Translations under genes and position numbers: made by a program
Part shown: piece after piece, positions 8,757 through 16,956 of the stretch
How the letters are laid out: the number at the start of each line of letters is the position of its first letter
How positions within the stretch are numbered: the stretch's first letter is position 1
NCBI RefSeq assembly: GCF_000016185.1
Contig: NC_011420.2
Coordinates: 1 to 64,000 of the forward strand
Length of the DNA: 64,000 bases
DNA from: Rhodospirillum centenum SW
Lineage (GTDB): Bacteria; Pseudomonadota; Alphaproteobacteria; Azospirillales; Azospirillaceae
Reading direction: 5' to 3'
Notes under the pieces: generated by a model
Databases searched by the model: none
What the model was told of the DNA's origin: nothing
Seen by the model: the letters and a program-made list of their open reading frames with translations, nothing else

Positions 8757-10019
8757 TCACGCCCCGCTGTCGCAGGACGCGGCGCGGGCCAGCAGGAAGG
8801 CGCGCTCGCGCCCGTTGCGGCTCAGCGCCGCGGCCCGCTCGAACTGGACCCTGGCCTCCGCCCGTCGCCCGGCGCGCAGCAGGAAATCGCCGCGGGCGGC
8901 GGACAGGGGCGCATAGCCGTCCAGCGCGTCGCCGATCCCGTCCAGGAGCGCAAGGCCGGCCTCCGGGCCGAAGGCCATGCTGTGCGCCACGGCGCGGTTC
9001 AGCTCGACCACCGGCGACGGCATCACCGTGCGCAGGGCATCGTACAGGCCGGCGATCCGGGGCCAGTCCGTCTCCGCCGCGCTGCGCGCCCGCGCGTGAC
9101 ACGCGGCCAGCGCCGCCTGTAGCGTGTAGGGCCGGTTGCCGCCGCCCAGGGCCACCGCCCGCTCCAGGGCGGCAAGGCCGCGCCGGATCAGCAGCCGGTC
9201 CCAGCGGCTGCGGTCCTGGTCCGGCAGCGGCACCAGCGACCCGTCGGCGGCCGCGCGCGCCGGCAGGCGGGAGGACTGGATCTCCATCAGTGCCAGCAGG
9301 CCGGACACCTCCGGCTCGTCCGGGGCCAGGGCGGCCAGGATGCGGCCCAGCCGCCGGGCCTCCGCACACAGGGCGGGACGGATCAGGTCATCGCCGGCGG
9401 TGGCCGCATAGCCTTCGTTGAATATCAGGTACACGACCTCCAGGACGGAGCCGAGGCGCGCCTCCCGCTCCCGGCCGCGCGGCACCTCGAACCCCAGGCC
9501 CGCGCGGCCCAGCGTCCGCTTGGCCCGGACGATGCGCTGGGCGACGGCGGCCTCGCTCACCAGGAAGGCGCGGGCGATCTCCTGCGTGCTCAGCCCGGCG
9601 ATCAGACGCAGGGTCAGGGCGATCCGCGCCTCCGGCGACAGGACCGGATGACAGGCGGCGAAGATCAGGCCCAGCAGCTCGTCGCCGACATCATCGTCCA
9701 TGGCCGCCTCAACCTCCTCGACGCCGCGGTCGCGCTTCTCTTCCAGCTCGCGGGCCAGTTCGGCATGCCTGCGGTCGAGCATACGGCTGCGGCGCAGGCC
9801 GTCGATGGCCCGGCGCTTCGCCGCGGCCATCAGCCAGGCCCCGGGATTCTCCGGCACGCCCCCCGCCTCCCACGCGGCGAGCGCCGTGGCGAAGGCGTCC
9901 TGGGCCAGTTCCTCGGCCAAGCCCACGTCGCGCACCAGCCGGGCCAGGCCGGCGACCAGCCTGGCCCGCTCGATGCGGAAGACCGCCTCGATGGCGCGAT
10001 GGGTTTCGCCCGTCGTCAC
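8757..10019 (-). CDS. ECF sigma factor with C-terminal extension (ECF42/SigJ-like)
   Basis: About 420 residues from GTG 10019; an ATG at 10082 would overlap the upstream gene. Sigma region 2 (AEELAQDAFATALAAWE ... NPGAWLMAAAKRRAIDGLRR, about 30-80) and region 4 (IALTLRLIAGLSTQEIARAFLVSEAAVAQRIVRAKRTL, about 115-150) are followed by a long TPR-like C-terminal domain (about 190-415). This architecture and an adjacent YCII/DGPF gene are typical of ECF42, which has no classical anti-sigma factor; the C-terminal domain is thought to regulate activity. Target genes are unknown. Confidence 0.88.
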   Translation of the reverse strand: MTTGETHRAIEAVFRIERARLVAGLARLVRDVGLAEELAQDAFATALAAWEAGGVPENPGAWLMAAAKRRAIDGLRRSRMLDRRHAELARELEEKRDRGVEEVEAAMDDDVGDELLGLIFAACHPVLSPEARIALTLRLIAGLSTQEIARAFLVSEAAVAQRIVRAKRTLGRAGLGFEVPRGREREARLGSVLEVVYLIFNEGYAATAGDDLIRPALCAEARRLGRILAALAPDEPEVSGLLALMEIQSSRLPARAAADGSLVPLPDQDRSRWDRLLIRRGLAALERAVALGGGNRPYTLQAALAACHARARSAAETDWPRIAGLYDALRTVMPSPVVELNRAVAHSMAFGPEAGLALLDGIGDALDGYAPLSAARGDFLLRAGRRAEARVQFERAAALSRNGRERAFLLARAASCDSGA

Positions 10020-10047
10020 GGGTCCCGGTCCGGGGGCCGGGGAAGGC

Positions 10048-10470
10048 TCAGCGTGCCGCCGTCTTCGCCCCCACCCGTTCATGCAGCGCGGCGATCTCCG
10101 GCGTCAGGACATCGCCGAAGTCGGACATCTCGTAGATGGGCCGGATCTCGATCTCGCTGGGGCCCGGCATCGGGTTCGGGCACCGCTTCGCCCATTCGAT
10201 CGCCTCGGCCATGTCCTTCACCTCCCACAGCCAGTAGCCGGCGACCAGCTCCCGTGTCTCGGCGAAGGGGCCGTCGATCACCCGCCGGTCGGCGCCGTCG
10301 AAGGCGACGCGCTTACCCTTGGACGAGGGCTGCAACCCTTCGCCCGTCAGCATGATGCCGGCATTCGCCAGCGCTTCGTTGTACCTGCCCATCGCCTCCA
10401 GCAACTCGCTGGTGGGCATGATGCCGGCTTCGCTGTCCACTGTCGCCTTGACCAGGACCATGACGCGCAT
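10048..10470 (-). CDS. YCII/DGPF-domain protein
   Basis: 140 residues. The fold signature is MRVMVLVKA ... GEGLQPSSKGKRV ... VIDGPFAETRELVAGYWLWEVKDMAEAIEWAKRCP ... EIEIRPIYE, the classic DGPF (YCII-related) domain. Members are small alpha/beta dimers of uncertain enzymatic role that accompany ECF42 sigma factors. Here it lies just upstream of the sigma gene (about 28 nt gap with the preferred start), so the two are probably co-transcribed. Confidence 0.88.
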   Translation of the reverse strand: MRVMVLVKATVDSEAGIMPTSELLEAMGRYNEALANAGIMLTGEGLQPSSKGKRVAFDGADRRVIDGPFAETRELVAGYWLWEVKDMAEAIEWAKRCPNPMPGPSEIEIRPIYEMSDFGDVLTPEIAALHERVGAKTAAR

Positions 10471-10576
10471 CGTCTCTCTCCTCCGGTTCGAGGGGGCCGC
10501 AGCGGCCCCATGCCCTCACGACGAACGGGGCCCGGTCGGATCGACAGCCGGCCGGTTTTTTCTCGACGATTGTCAG

Positions 10577-11014
10577 ATGGCGCCGCAGCGCGGCCGGGAA
10601 AGGGACCCGGACGACACCGACCCCGCCCTGGCGCCGCGCCTGCCCGCCGCCCTGCGCGACGCCTTCGTCCTGGGGGCCGAAAGGACCCAGGCGGAGGACA
10701 TCGGGTTCGGCATCCGGCAACTGGTGGAGATGTGCCTGCGCGCTCTCTCGCCGGGGATCAACGACGTGTTCACCGCCGTCGCCGTGACCGACAGCCTGTC
10801 CGCAGCACTCGGGCACATCTACGCCCGAGAGACCGAGCCCGTCCTGCTGTACGACGGGAGCGTCCGCATCATCCGCTCGGTCAGCGACCATACGGGAATG
10901 ACCGCGGCGGCGTTCGATCAGATCCGGCAGGCGGGTCAGGGCAAACCGGCCGTCCTTATCCGGCTCCTGGAAGCCCTGCGGCGGGCGTCGGCAGCCGCGG
11001 GCCGCCCGGGATAA
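10577..11014 (+). pseudogene. DUF2254 membrane protein, C-terminal fragment
   Basis: About 145 residues from ATG 10577. LGAERTQAEDIGFGIRQLVEMCLRALSPGINDVFTA and the ending FDQIRQAGQGKPAVLIRLLEALRR match the C-terminal part of DUF2254 proteins. The usual N-terminal membrane domain is missing and no good ribosome-binding site is seen. It is most likely a truncated remnant. Confidence 0.6.
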
Positions 11015-11026
11015 CCCGGCACGGGA

Positions 11027-11113
11027 TCAGAAGATGAGATCCAGGACCCCGAACACGACCAGCAGCCCGATCAGGAAAATGATCCCGATGACCCAACCCA
11101 GTATCCGCAACAT
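11027..11113 (-). CDS. 28-residue hydrophobic membrane peptide
   Basis: A very short ORF encoding one transmembrane helix (start MLRILGWVIGIIF, end VVFGVLDLIF). It is preceded by an excellent Shine-Dalgarno (GAGAAGGAGG, 7 nt from the ATG), the main reason to believe it is translated. The DUF421 gene ends about 80 nt upstream on the same strand, so it may be read from the same transcript. Function unknown; single-helix peptides of this size often modulate membrane proteins or stress responses. Confidence 0.55.
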   Translation of the reverse strand: MLRILGWVIGIIFLIGLLVVFGVLDLIF

Positions 11114-11191
11114 GGCGTGACCTCCTTCTCGTTGCAGTGCCGATCCATCTTTTCCCGGGACGGCCAGCCGGCTGTTCAACCGGGCTTTCGC

Positions 11192-11731
11192 TCAGCCGGC
11201 CAGCCGTCCCGCTCCGTCCGGCACCGCCACGCCGGGCAAGGTGCCGCCTTCGCCCGCCGTCTCCGGCCGTGAGCGGATGACGCTGACGGAGCCGTCCGTC
11301 TCCAGCACCACGGCATAGGCCTGTTCGGGCATCGCCACGCCGCTTCCCCGCATCGCCGCCAGCACCTCCTCCCGGGTCAGCCGTTGGGCCCGCAGTGCCC
11401 CCTCCAGGAAGCGACCGCGGTGCAGCACCAGGGTCGGCTCGGCCTTGATCAGAGCCTGGACCCCGGACGACCGCACCTGTGCCCAGGTGATGGCGAACTG
11501 GAGGAAGATCAGCAGCGCCAGCGCGAGGATGCCCTCGGCCAGGGCGACGGACTTGCTCAGCAGCACCGTTGCCAGGGTGGAGCCGAGCGCGACCGTCACC
11601 ACCAGGTCGAAGGCGTTCATCTTCGTCAGGGTGCGCTTGCCCGAGACCCGCAGCAGCAGGACCAGGGCCAGATAGGCCAGGGTGCCCACCAGCAGCACGC
11701 GCCCCAGCCCTGACCAACTGTCGAACAGCAT
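11192..11731 (-). CDS. DUF421 (YetF-like) membrane protein
   Basis: 179 residues: three N-terminal hydrophobic helices (about 8-28, 40-60, 65-85) and a soluble C-terminal DUF421 domain with the hallmark LRVSGKRTLTKMNAFDLVVTVALGSTLA and VLHRGRFLEGALRAQRLTREEVLAAMR. The YetF/YcaP family is widespread and of unknown function. The gene is monocistronic or shares a transcript with the 28-residue ORF downstream. Confidence 0.85.
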   Translation of the reverse strand: MLFDSWSGLGRVLLVGTLAYLALVLLLRVSGKRTLTKMNAFDLVVTVALGSTLATVLLSKSVALAEGILALALLIFLQFAITWAQVRSSGVQALIKAEPTLVLHRGRFLEGALRAQRLTREEVLAAMRGSGVAMPEQAYAVVLETDGSVSVIRSRPETAGEGGTLPGVAVPDGAGRLAG

Positions 11732-11955
11732 CCCCGTTCCCTTCCCTCCTGTGCGGGGGCGGTTGCCGGCGTGCCCGCCCTGAAAGGCAACGTTGTCCCT
11801 GCGGGCACGGTCCGGCCGGACTCCGATCGGGCGCCGGTGCCGCCGACGGGGGTAGCCAGGTGCGCCGCCGGTCCGGACCGGATTGGCGTCTGGTCACAGT
11901 GCTGTCGATGACGTTTTCATGACGGAATGATGTCGCAGGCGTGGAAGACGATCTG

Positions 11956-12627
11956 ATGGATGGCAGGACGGACTGGCTCATCGCCGGGGCCGCGACAGGG
12001 CTGTGGCTTCTCTGCCTGGGATCGGATGCGATGGCCGCGTGGCTGCTGGTGGAGGACGGGCCGGTGGAGACGCTGTCGGCTGTGCTCTATCTCGCGGCGG
12101 CCGTCGTCGCCCTGGCGGGGACGGGCGGGCGGCCCTGGCTGCGCCGGGGCGTCGCCGGGCTGGCCCTGCTCTGTTTTCTCAGCGAGATCAGCTTCGGCGC
12201 CCGTCTGTTCGGCTATGCCATGCCGGCCATGCAGGGCGGCGGGGAACTGGACGGCGGACAGGATCTGGCGATGCTGCTCTGGCGTCAGGCGCGGCCCTGG
12301 CTGTCGGCGCACAAGGCGGCTGTCCTGACCGCGACTGCGCTGGGCGCCGGGCTGCTGCTCTGGCGGCTCTGGCCGCTGCTGCTGGCCGTCGCCCGTCCTC
12401 TTGCCGACCGGCCGGCGGAGCGACGGGCCGTGATCGCCGTGGTGCTGCTTGCCCTGGCGGTGCTGATCGACCTCGACATCCGCCCTTATCTCGTGCTGCG
12501 CCGGCTTGAGGAGGTGGTGGAACTGGCTGCGGCGGGGTTCCTGCTCGCTGCCGCTCTGGCGCATGGCTGTCAGCCGGCGTTCCGTTTCCGCCGGCCCGCC
12601 GTCGCGCGGGGGCTGCGCCGCCCCTGA
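11956..12627 (+). CDS. Unrecognised polytopic membrane protein
   Basis: About 223 residues from ATG 11956 (a GTG 15 nt upstream is an alternative). Five to six hydrophobic segments are visible: about 8-25, 36-52, 62-82, 117-140, 155-172 and 190-205. The segment DGPVETLSAVLYLAAA resembles a loosely defined group of small membrane proteins with no assigned function. It stands alone; the 210-nt gap upstream should hold its promoter. I do not recognise a specific family. Confidence 0.6.
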   Translation: MDGRTDWLIAGAATGLWLLCLGSDAMAAWLLVEDGPVETLSAVLYLAAAVVALAGTGGRPWLRRGVAGLALLCFLSEISFGARLFGYAMPAMQGGGELDGGQDLAMLLWRQARPWLSAHKAAVLTATALGAGLLLWRLWPLLLAVARPLADRPAERRAVIAVVLLALAVLIDLDIRPYLVLRRLEEVVELAAAGFLLAAALAHGCQPAFRFRRPAVARGLRRP

Positions 12628-12637
12628 GTCCGCTTAC

Positions 12638-12790
12638 CCCCAGCCGGCCCGGGGCACCTCCCCGGCCACGGAGAGGCTCGGCCAGCAGTCGCGCCAGGGC
12701 CGGGCCTCCTCCACGAAGGCGAGACCCAGCAGTACTTCCCCCGGCAGGTCGGGCTCCATGAAACCGATCGGCGGCGGCGGGGCGCACCGA
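12638..12790 (-). pseudogene. Unidentified C-terminal gene fragment
   Basis: The minus strand reads an open segment (APPPPIGFMEPDLPGEVLLG ... VAGEVPRAGWG-stop) that looks like real protein but has no proper start and ends at the junction with the chemoreceptor fragment at about 12790. It is probably the 3' remnant of a gene. I do not recognise the family. Confidence 0.3.
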
Positions 12791-12794
12791 GCGG

Positions 12795-12896
12795 ATGGCG
12801 ACGGAGACCCAGGGGGCGGCGGATGTCCTGTCAGGTCAGGCTGACCGGCTGCGCAACGAGGTGCAGCGCTTCATCGCCACCATCCGCGACGCCTGA
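12795..12896 (+). pseudogene. Methyl-accepting chemotaxis protein, C-terminal fragment
   Basis: 33 codons ending AADVLSGQADRLRNEVQRFIATIRDA-stop, the usual C-terminal end of a methyl-accepting chemotaxis protein. Nothing of the signalling domain precedes it. A strong hairpin follows directly, as expected for the original gene's terminator. It is a relic. Confidence 0.55.
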
Positions 12897-12910
12897 TGTC
12901 AGGGAGAACG

Positions 12911-12942
12911 GCAGAGGGGGGTCGGATGCGGCCCCCCTCTGC
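12911..12942. terminator. Hairpin after chemoreceptor fragment
   Basis: GCAGAGGGGGG at 12911-12921 pairs with CCCCCCTCTGC at 12932-12942 (11-bp stem, 10-nt loop). No U-tract follows, so efficiency is uncertain. Confidence 0.5.
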
Positions 12943-13073
12943 CCCGGAGGGCATTGCGTGGAAAGCCCTGATCGGTCCTGTCCCCGCGTGAAGCCCGGCT
13001 CTGGCGAAGTCGGGGGGCCAGCCGGCGGCGCCTGAGCCAGATCGGCGTCGGTTGGCTGCGCGGGAATTTCCGG

Positions 13074-13115
13074 GTTGACGGCTCAGGTTTTATCCGTCAT
13101 ATCTTCCGATATCGG
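13074..13115 (+). promoter_or_regulatory. Possible sigma-70 promoter for ABC exporter
   Basis: A TTGACG hexamer at about 13075 lies upstream of an A/T-rich CATATC/TATCTT element with about 17-19 nt spacing. It favours the internal start at 13194 for the ABC gene, since ATG 13116 would leave almost no leader. Confidence 0.35.
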
Positions 13116-13193
13116 ATGGATGTGCGGAAGGCGGTCCCGGTCACCGGGGCCGCCTTCGCCGTCGGTACGGGTCGTCGCCCGGGGGTTCCTTCC

Positions 13194-15074
13194 ATGTTCG
13201 CCACCTTTCTGCGCGCCTCCCTCGACCGGGGCATGCGCGCCGTCCGCATCGACAGCCTGGAGGACCAGGACCGCGCCTTCTCCTGGGAGGATGCGGAGAG
13301 CGTGCGTCCGCTGGAGCGGCGGCCGTTCCGCTTCATCTGGTCGCTCATGCGGGAGAAGTTCGCCGGCCGCTTTGCGCTCATGGTGGCGGCCGTGGTGGCC
13401 GGACAGGCGATCGAGGCGTTCGAGCCCTATGCCCTGAAGGGCCTGATCGACGGGCTGACCGCGGCCAGCGCGGGCCAGCCGGTGGAGGGCATCGGCATCG
13501 TCGGCTGGTTCGTGCTGCTGCTCGGCATCTGGTTCTTCGGCATCGGCATGTACCGCGTCTACCAGGTCGTGGACATCTACACCTCGCCCTCGATCCGGGC
13601 GCTGGCGCAGAAGCGCATGTTCGGCTGGCTGATGGGGCACAGCCACACCTACTTCCAGGACAACTTCGCCGGGAAGCTGGGCCAGAAGATCAAGCAGGGC
13701 GCCAACGCCATCCTGGGCATCATCGAGATCATGATGTTCGACATGATCCGGACGGCGGTGCTGCTGGCCGTGGCGGTCGTGCTGCTGTGGACCGCGGCCC
13801 CGGCGTTCTCGGCCTTCCTGATGGCGTGGGCGGTGCTCTACATCGCCGTCAGCGGCTGGCTGGCGCGGCACTGCTTCCGCCTGTCGGAGCAGATGAGCGA
13901 GGCGGTCTCCACCAGTTCCGGCCGGATCATCGACGCGATCACCAACGCCGACCTGATCCGCGGCTTCGCCCGCATCGCCTTCGAGCGCAGCTTCCTGGGC
14001 CACTGGATCAACGCCGAGCGGTTCCGCTCGCGGCGGCTGCGCTGGTATCTCGTGGTGATGCGGCTGTTCCAGATGGCCAGCATCATCGTGCTGCTGGGCG
14101 TGCTGGTCTGGGTGGCGCTGGACCGGACCCTGGCCGGGACGATGACGGTGGGCGAGTTCACGCTCGTCTTCACCCTGGGCTTCCAGATCTCCAACACGGT
14201 CTGGCACCTGTCCGACCGGCTGCTGAGCTTCTTCGAGGAGCTGGGCACGCTCTCGGAGGCGCTGGATCTGGTGTCGGCCCCGCATGGCATCGTGGACGCG
14301 CCGGGGGCTACGCCGCTGGTCGTGACGGAGGGGCGGATCGAGGTCCGCGATCTGCGCTTCAGCTTCCCCGACGGGACGAAGGTCTTCGACGGGCTGTCGC
14401 TGACCATCCGGCCGGGGGAGAAGATCGGGCTGGTCGGCCGCTCGGGTGCCGGCAAGTCCACGCTCGTCAAGCTGATCCGACGGCAGTACGAGCCGCAGGG
14501 CGGGGCGGTGCTGATCGACGGGCAGGACATCGCCACCGTCACGCAGGAAAGCCTGAACGCCGCCATCGCGGAGGTGCCGCAGCAGCCCGGCGTCTTCCAC
14601 CGCACCATCGGCGAGAACATCGCCTACGGCCGCCTGGGCGCGACCCAGGCGGAGGTGGAAGAGGCCGCCCGGCAGGCGCACGCCCACGAGTTCATCGCCC
14701 GGCGGCCCACCGGCTACGACACCGTCGTCGGCGAGCAGGGCGTGAAGCTCTCCGGCGGCGAGCGGCAGCGTGTGGCGATCGCCCGCGCCCTGCTGAAGGA
14801 CGCGCGCATCCTGGTGCTGGACGAGGCGACCTCGGCGCTCGACAGCGAGTCCGAGCACCTGATCCAGGGGGCGCTGTGGACGCTGATGCAGGGGCGGACC
14901 GTCATCGCCATCGCGCACCGGCTCTCGACGATCACGGGGATGGACCGCATCCTCTATGTCGAAGGCGGCCGCATCGTGGAGCAGGGAAGCCATGCCGATC
15001 TGCTGGCGCTGGGGGGCCGCTATGCGGCCCTCTGGCAACGGCAGAGCGGCGGGTTCCTGGAGGCTGCGGAGTAA
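13194..15074 (+). CDS. ABC exporter, fused permease and ATPase
   Basis: About 626 residues from ATG 13194 (MFATFLRASL); an upstream ATG at 13116 is possible. An N-terminal six-helix transmembrane domain (about 50-330) precedes a nucleotide-binding domain with Walker A GRSGAGKST (about 414), signature LSGGERQRVAIARALL (about 518), Walker B/D-loop LVLDEATSALD (about 535-545) and H-loop IAHRLST (about 571). This is the half-transporter layout of MsbA/ATM1-type exporters acting as homodimers in the inner membrane. Substrate is not evident. The next gene starts about 95 nt downstream. Confidence 0.9.
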   Translation: MFATFLRASLDRGMRAVRIDSLEDQDRAFSWEDAESVRPLERRPFRFIWSLMREKFAGRFALMVAAVVAGQAIEAFEPYALKGLIDGLTAASAGQPVEGIGIVGWFVLLLGIWFFGIGMYRVYQVVDIYTSPSIRALAQKRMFGWLMGHSHTYFQDNFAGKLGQKIKQGANAILGIIEIMMFDMIRTAVLLAVAVVLLWTAAPAFSAFLMAWAVLYIAVSGWLARHCFRLSEQMSEAVSTSSGRIIDAITNADLIRGFARIAFERSFLGHWINAERFRSRRLRWYLVVMRLFQMASIIVLLGVLVWVALDRTLAGTMTVGEFTLVFTLGFQISNTVWHLSDRLLSFFEELGTLSEALDLVSAPHGIVDAPGATPLVVTEGRIEVRDLRFSFPDGTKVFDGLSLTIRPGEKIGLVGRSGAGKSTLVKLIRRQYEPQGGAVLIDGQDIATVTQESLNAAIAEVPQQPGVFHRTIGENIAYGRLGATQAEVEEAARQAHAHEFIARRPTGYDTVVGEQGVKLSGGERQRVAIARALLKDARILVLDEATSALDSESEHLIQGALWTLMQGRTVIAIAHRLSTITGMDRILYVEGGRIVEQGSHADLLALGGRYAALWQRQSGGFLEAAE

Positions 15075-15168
15075 CAGGGACGGTCTGCCGGGCGGGCGCT
15101 GGCCGTTCCATCGACCCATCGGACCGGGCATCGCCGTGCCCGGTCCGTCAACCTTGCGGAGGCGGTGC

Positions 15169-15636
15169 ATGCACTACCGCTGGAGTACCTTCGACGACCT
15201 TTCCGCCGCCCGGCTCTACGAGCTTCTGGGCTTCCGTCAGTCCGTCTTCATCGTCGAGCAGGCCTCGGCCTTCCAGGATCTGGACGGCCGTGACCCGTTC
15301 TGCTGGCATCTTGCCGTGCGCGACCGTCCGGGCGGCGAGCTTCTCGGCTATGCCCGCTGCTGCGGTCCGCGGGACGGCGCGCCGGCCTTCATCGGCCGCT
15401 TCGTCGTGGCGCCGGCGGCCCGCGGCCTAGGGCTCGGGCGCCGGCTGGTGGCCGAGAGCCTGCGCCAGGTCACGCTTCACCATCCGCATGTGGACGTGAT
15501 GCTGTCCGCCCAGGTGCATCTCCAGCCCTTCTACGCCGGCTTCGGCTTCCGGACGGAGGGGGAGAGCTACGATGACGGCGGCATCGAGCATGTGACCATG
15601 CGGCTGCGGACCGTCCCGGCGGAAGCCGCGGCCTGA
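15169..15636 (+). CDS. ElaA-like GNAT acetyltransferase
   Basis: 155 residues from ATG 15169, preceded by GCGGAGG. MHYRWSTFDDLSAARLYELLGFRQSVFIVEQ ... QDLDGRDPFCWHL ... IGRFVVAPAARGLGLGRRLV ... FYAGFGFRTEGESYDDGGIEHVTM is the ElaA layout, with the acetyl-CoA-binding RGLGLGRRL loop at about residue 85. Substrate of this family is not firmly established. The last codons (PAEAAA) lie within the first unit of a 27-bp tandem repeat, so the C-terminus may have been shaped by repeat expansion. Confidence 0.88.
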   Translation: MHYRWSTFDDLSAARLYELLGFRQSVFIVEQASAFQDLDGRDPFCWHLAVRDRPGGELLGYARCCGPRDGAPAFIGRFVVAPAARGLGLGRRLVAESLRQVTLHHPHVDVMLSAQVHLQPFYAGFGFRTEGESYDDGGIEHVTMRLRTVPAEAAA

Positions 15637-15722
15637 CCGGCCCCGGCGGCGGAGGCCGCCTGACCGGCCCCGGCGGCGGAGGCCGCCTGATCGGTCCCGG
15701 CGGCTGAGGCCGCCTGATCGGC
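15615..15722. repeat. 27-bp tandem repeat, four units
   Basis: Four 27-bp units start at 15615, 15642, 15669 and 15696. The first overlaps the end of the ElaA-like gene and carries its stop codon; the others fill the gap before the convergent PhoD gene. No spacers, so not a CRISPR. Confidence 0.85.
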
Positions 15723-15739
15723 GGCCCCCGTCAGGGGCT

Positions 15740-16894
15740 TCACGGCACGGCCAGATCCGCGACGCGCAGGCGTTGTTCCAGCCGGACCGCGCCCACGATG
15801 TCGCGGATCTGCACGGTGACGATCGTGTTCCCGTCCCGCCAGTCGATCTCGATCAGGCCGAAGTTCTCGGCGCGGTATGCCTCGCCCCGGCGCCGGGCAT
15901 TGGGCGGCAGCACCGGCCAGACCTCCGTCAGGCCGGAGGAGGTGAAGTCCCACAGCGGATAGGGGACGTTCACGTCCAGACGGGAGATCTCGGCGTAATG
16001 GGTGTCGCCGGAGATGCAGAACAGCCCGTCGGCCCGCTTCTCGCGGATCGCCTGGATCAGCCGCTGATGATCGCGGGCATAGTTGATCCAGGCCTCCCAG
16101 CCGGGGAAGTCGGCCACGACCTGGAGGCTGGACGCCAGGATGCGCACGTCTGCCGGCCGGGCGAGCTGCTGTTCCAGCCACTGCCATTGCCGCTCCCCCA
16201 GCATGGTGGCCGGATCCTCGGGATTGCGCGCATAGGGGCCGGGCACCGGCCGGCCGGCCCTGGCCTGTTCGTCCGCCCAGGTGTCGTAGGGCGTGCCGCC
16301 GAGGTCCAGGGTGCGGATCGGGGTGCGGTTCCAGCGCAGGTCGGGCAGCAGAACCTGCAACCGCCGGCCCGGCGGGCCGAAGGTGACGCTGGTGTAGATG
16401 CCGTCCCGGGTGCGCCGGGGTGAATCGGCCGGCACGCCGAAGAAATCGCAGAACTGCCGCCGCGATTCTTCCTTCATCGGATAGTCGGCGCCGGCGTCGT
16501 TCTCGCCGTAGTCGTGGTCGTCCCAGATGGCGATGACCGGGGTGCGGGCCCGCAGTTTCTGGAAACCGGGCTTGGCCGCCAGGGCCGCGTACTTGCGGCG
16601 CATCACCTCGGGATCGCGGGTGTCCAGATAGACATTGTCGCCCAGGAAGATGAACAGGTCCGGTTCCGCCGCCACGATGGCGTCCCAGATCGGCTGCTCC
16701 TTCTCCGACTTGGCGCAGGAGCCGAAGGCGATGCGGCGGATGGTGCGGCCCTCGTCGGCGGCAGGATAGGGGGCGGGTCCGGCGGCGGCCCCCTCGGCCT
16801 GGGTTCCGTCGGCCCGCAGGCCGGTGGCAAGGGCGAGGGGGGCGGCCGCCATGCCGGTCAGCAACCGGCGGCGGTCCGGATCGGTGTCCGACAT
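15740..16894 (-). CDS. PhoD-like alkaline phosphatase/phosphodiesterase
   Basis: About 384 residues from ATG 16894 (MSDTDPDRRR). A twin-arginine motif (DRRRLLTGMAAAPLALA) predicts Tat export to the periplasm, as is usual for PhoD. Metallophosphoesterase motifs follow: IAFGSCAK (about 55), FIFLGDNVYLD (about 82), IAIWDDHDYGENDAG (about 120) and ISGDTHYAEISRL near the C-terminus. PhoD enzymes use Fe/Ca to hydrolyse phosphodiesters. It lies about 60 nt downstream of a TonB receptor on the same strand, so the pair may take up and process a phosphorylated compound. Confidence 0.88.
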   Translation of the reverse strand: MSDTDPDRRRLLTGMAAAPLALATGLRADGTQAEGAAAGPAPYPAADEGRTIRRIAFGSCAKSEKEQPIWDAIVAAEPDLFIFLGDNVYLDTRDPEVMRRKYAALAAKPGFQKLRARTPVIAIWDDHDYGENDAGADYPMKEESRRQFCDFFGVPADSPRRTRDGIYTSVTFGPPGRRLQVLLPDLRWNRTPIRTLDLGGTPYDTWADEQARAGRPVPGPYARNPEDPATMLGERQWQWLEQQLARPADVRILASSLQVVADFPGWEAWINYARDHQRLIQAIREKRADGLFCISGDTHYAEISRLDVNVPYPLWDFTSSGLTEVWPVLPPNARRRGEAYRAENFGLIEIDWRDGNTIVTVQIRDIVGAVRLEQRLRVADLAVP

Positions 16895-16956
16895 GGCGGG
16901 CTCCCGGGTATGGCTCAAGGACGGGGCGCCGCGGGCCGCGGCGCCCCGGGTGGGGG

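Noticed and set aside
13083-15170. 695-residue minus-strand frame opposite the ABC exporter
   Set aside because: Shadow of a clearly real ABC gene; His/Arg/Gln-rich, no motifs.
15615-15722. CRISPR-like array
   Set aside because: Units are contiguous 27-bp repeats with no spacers and no cas genes nearby.
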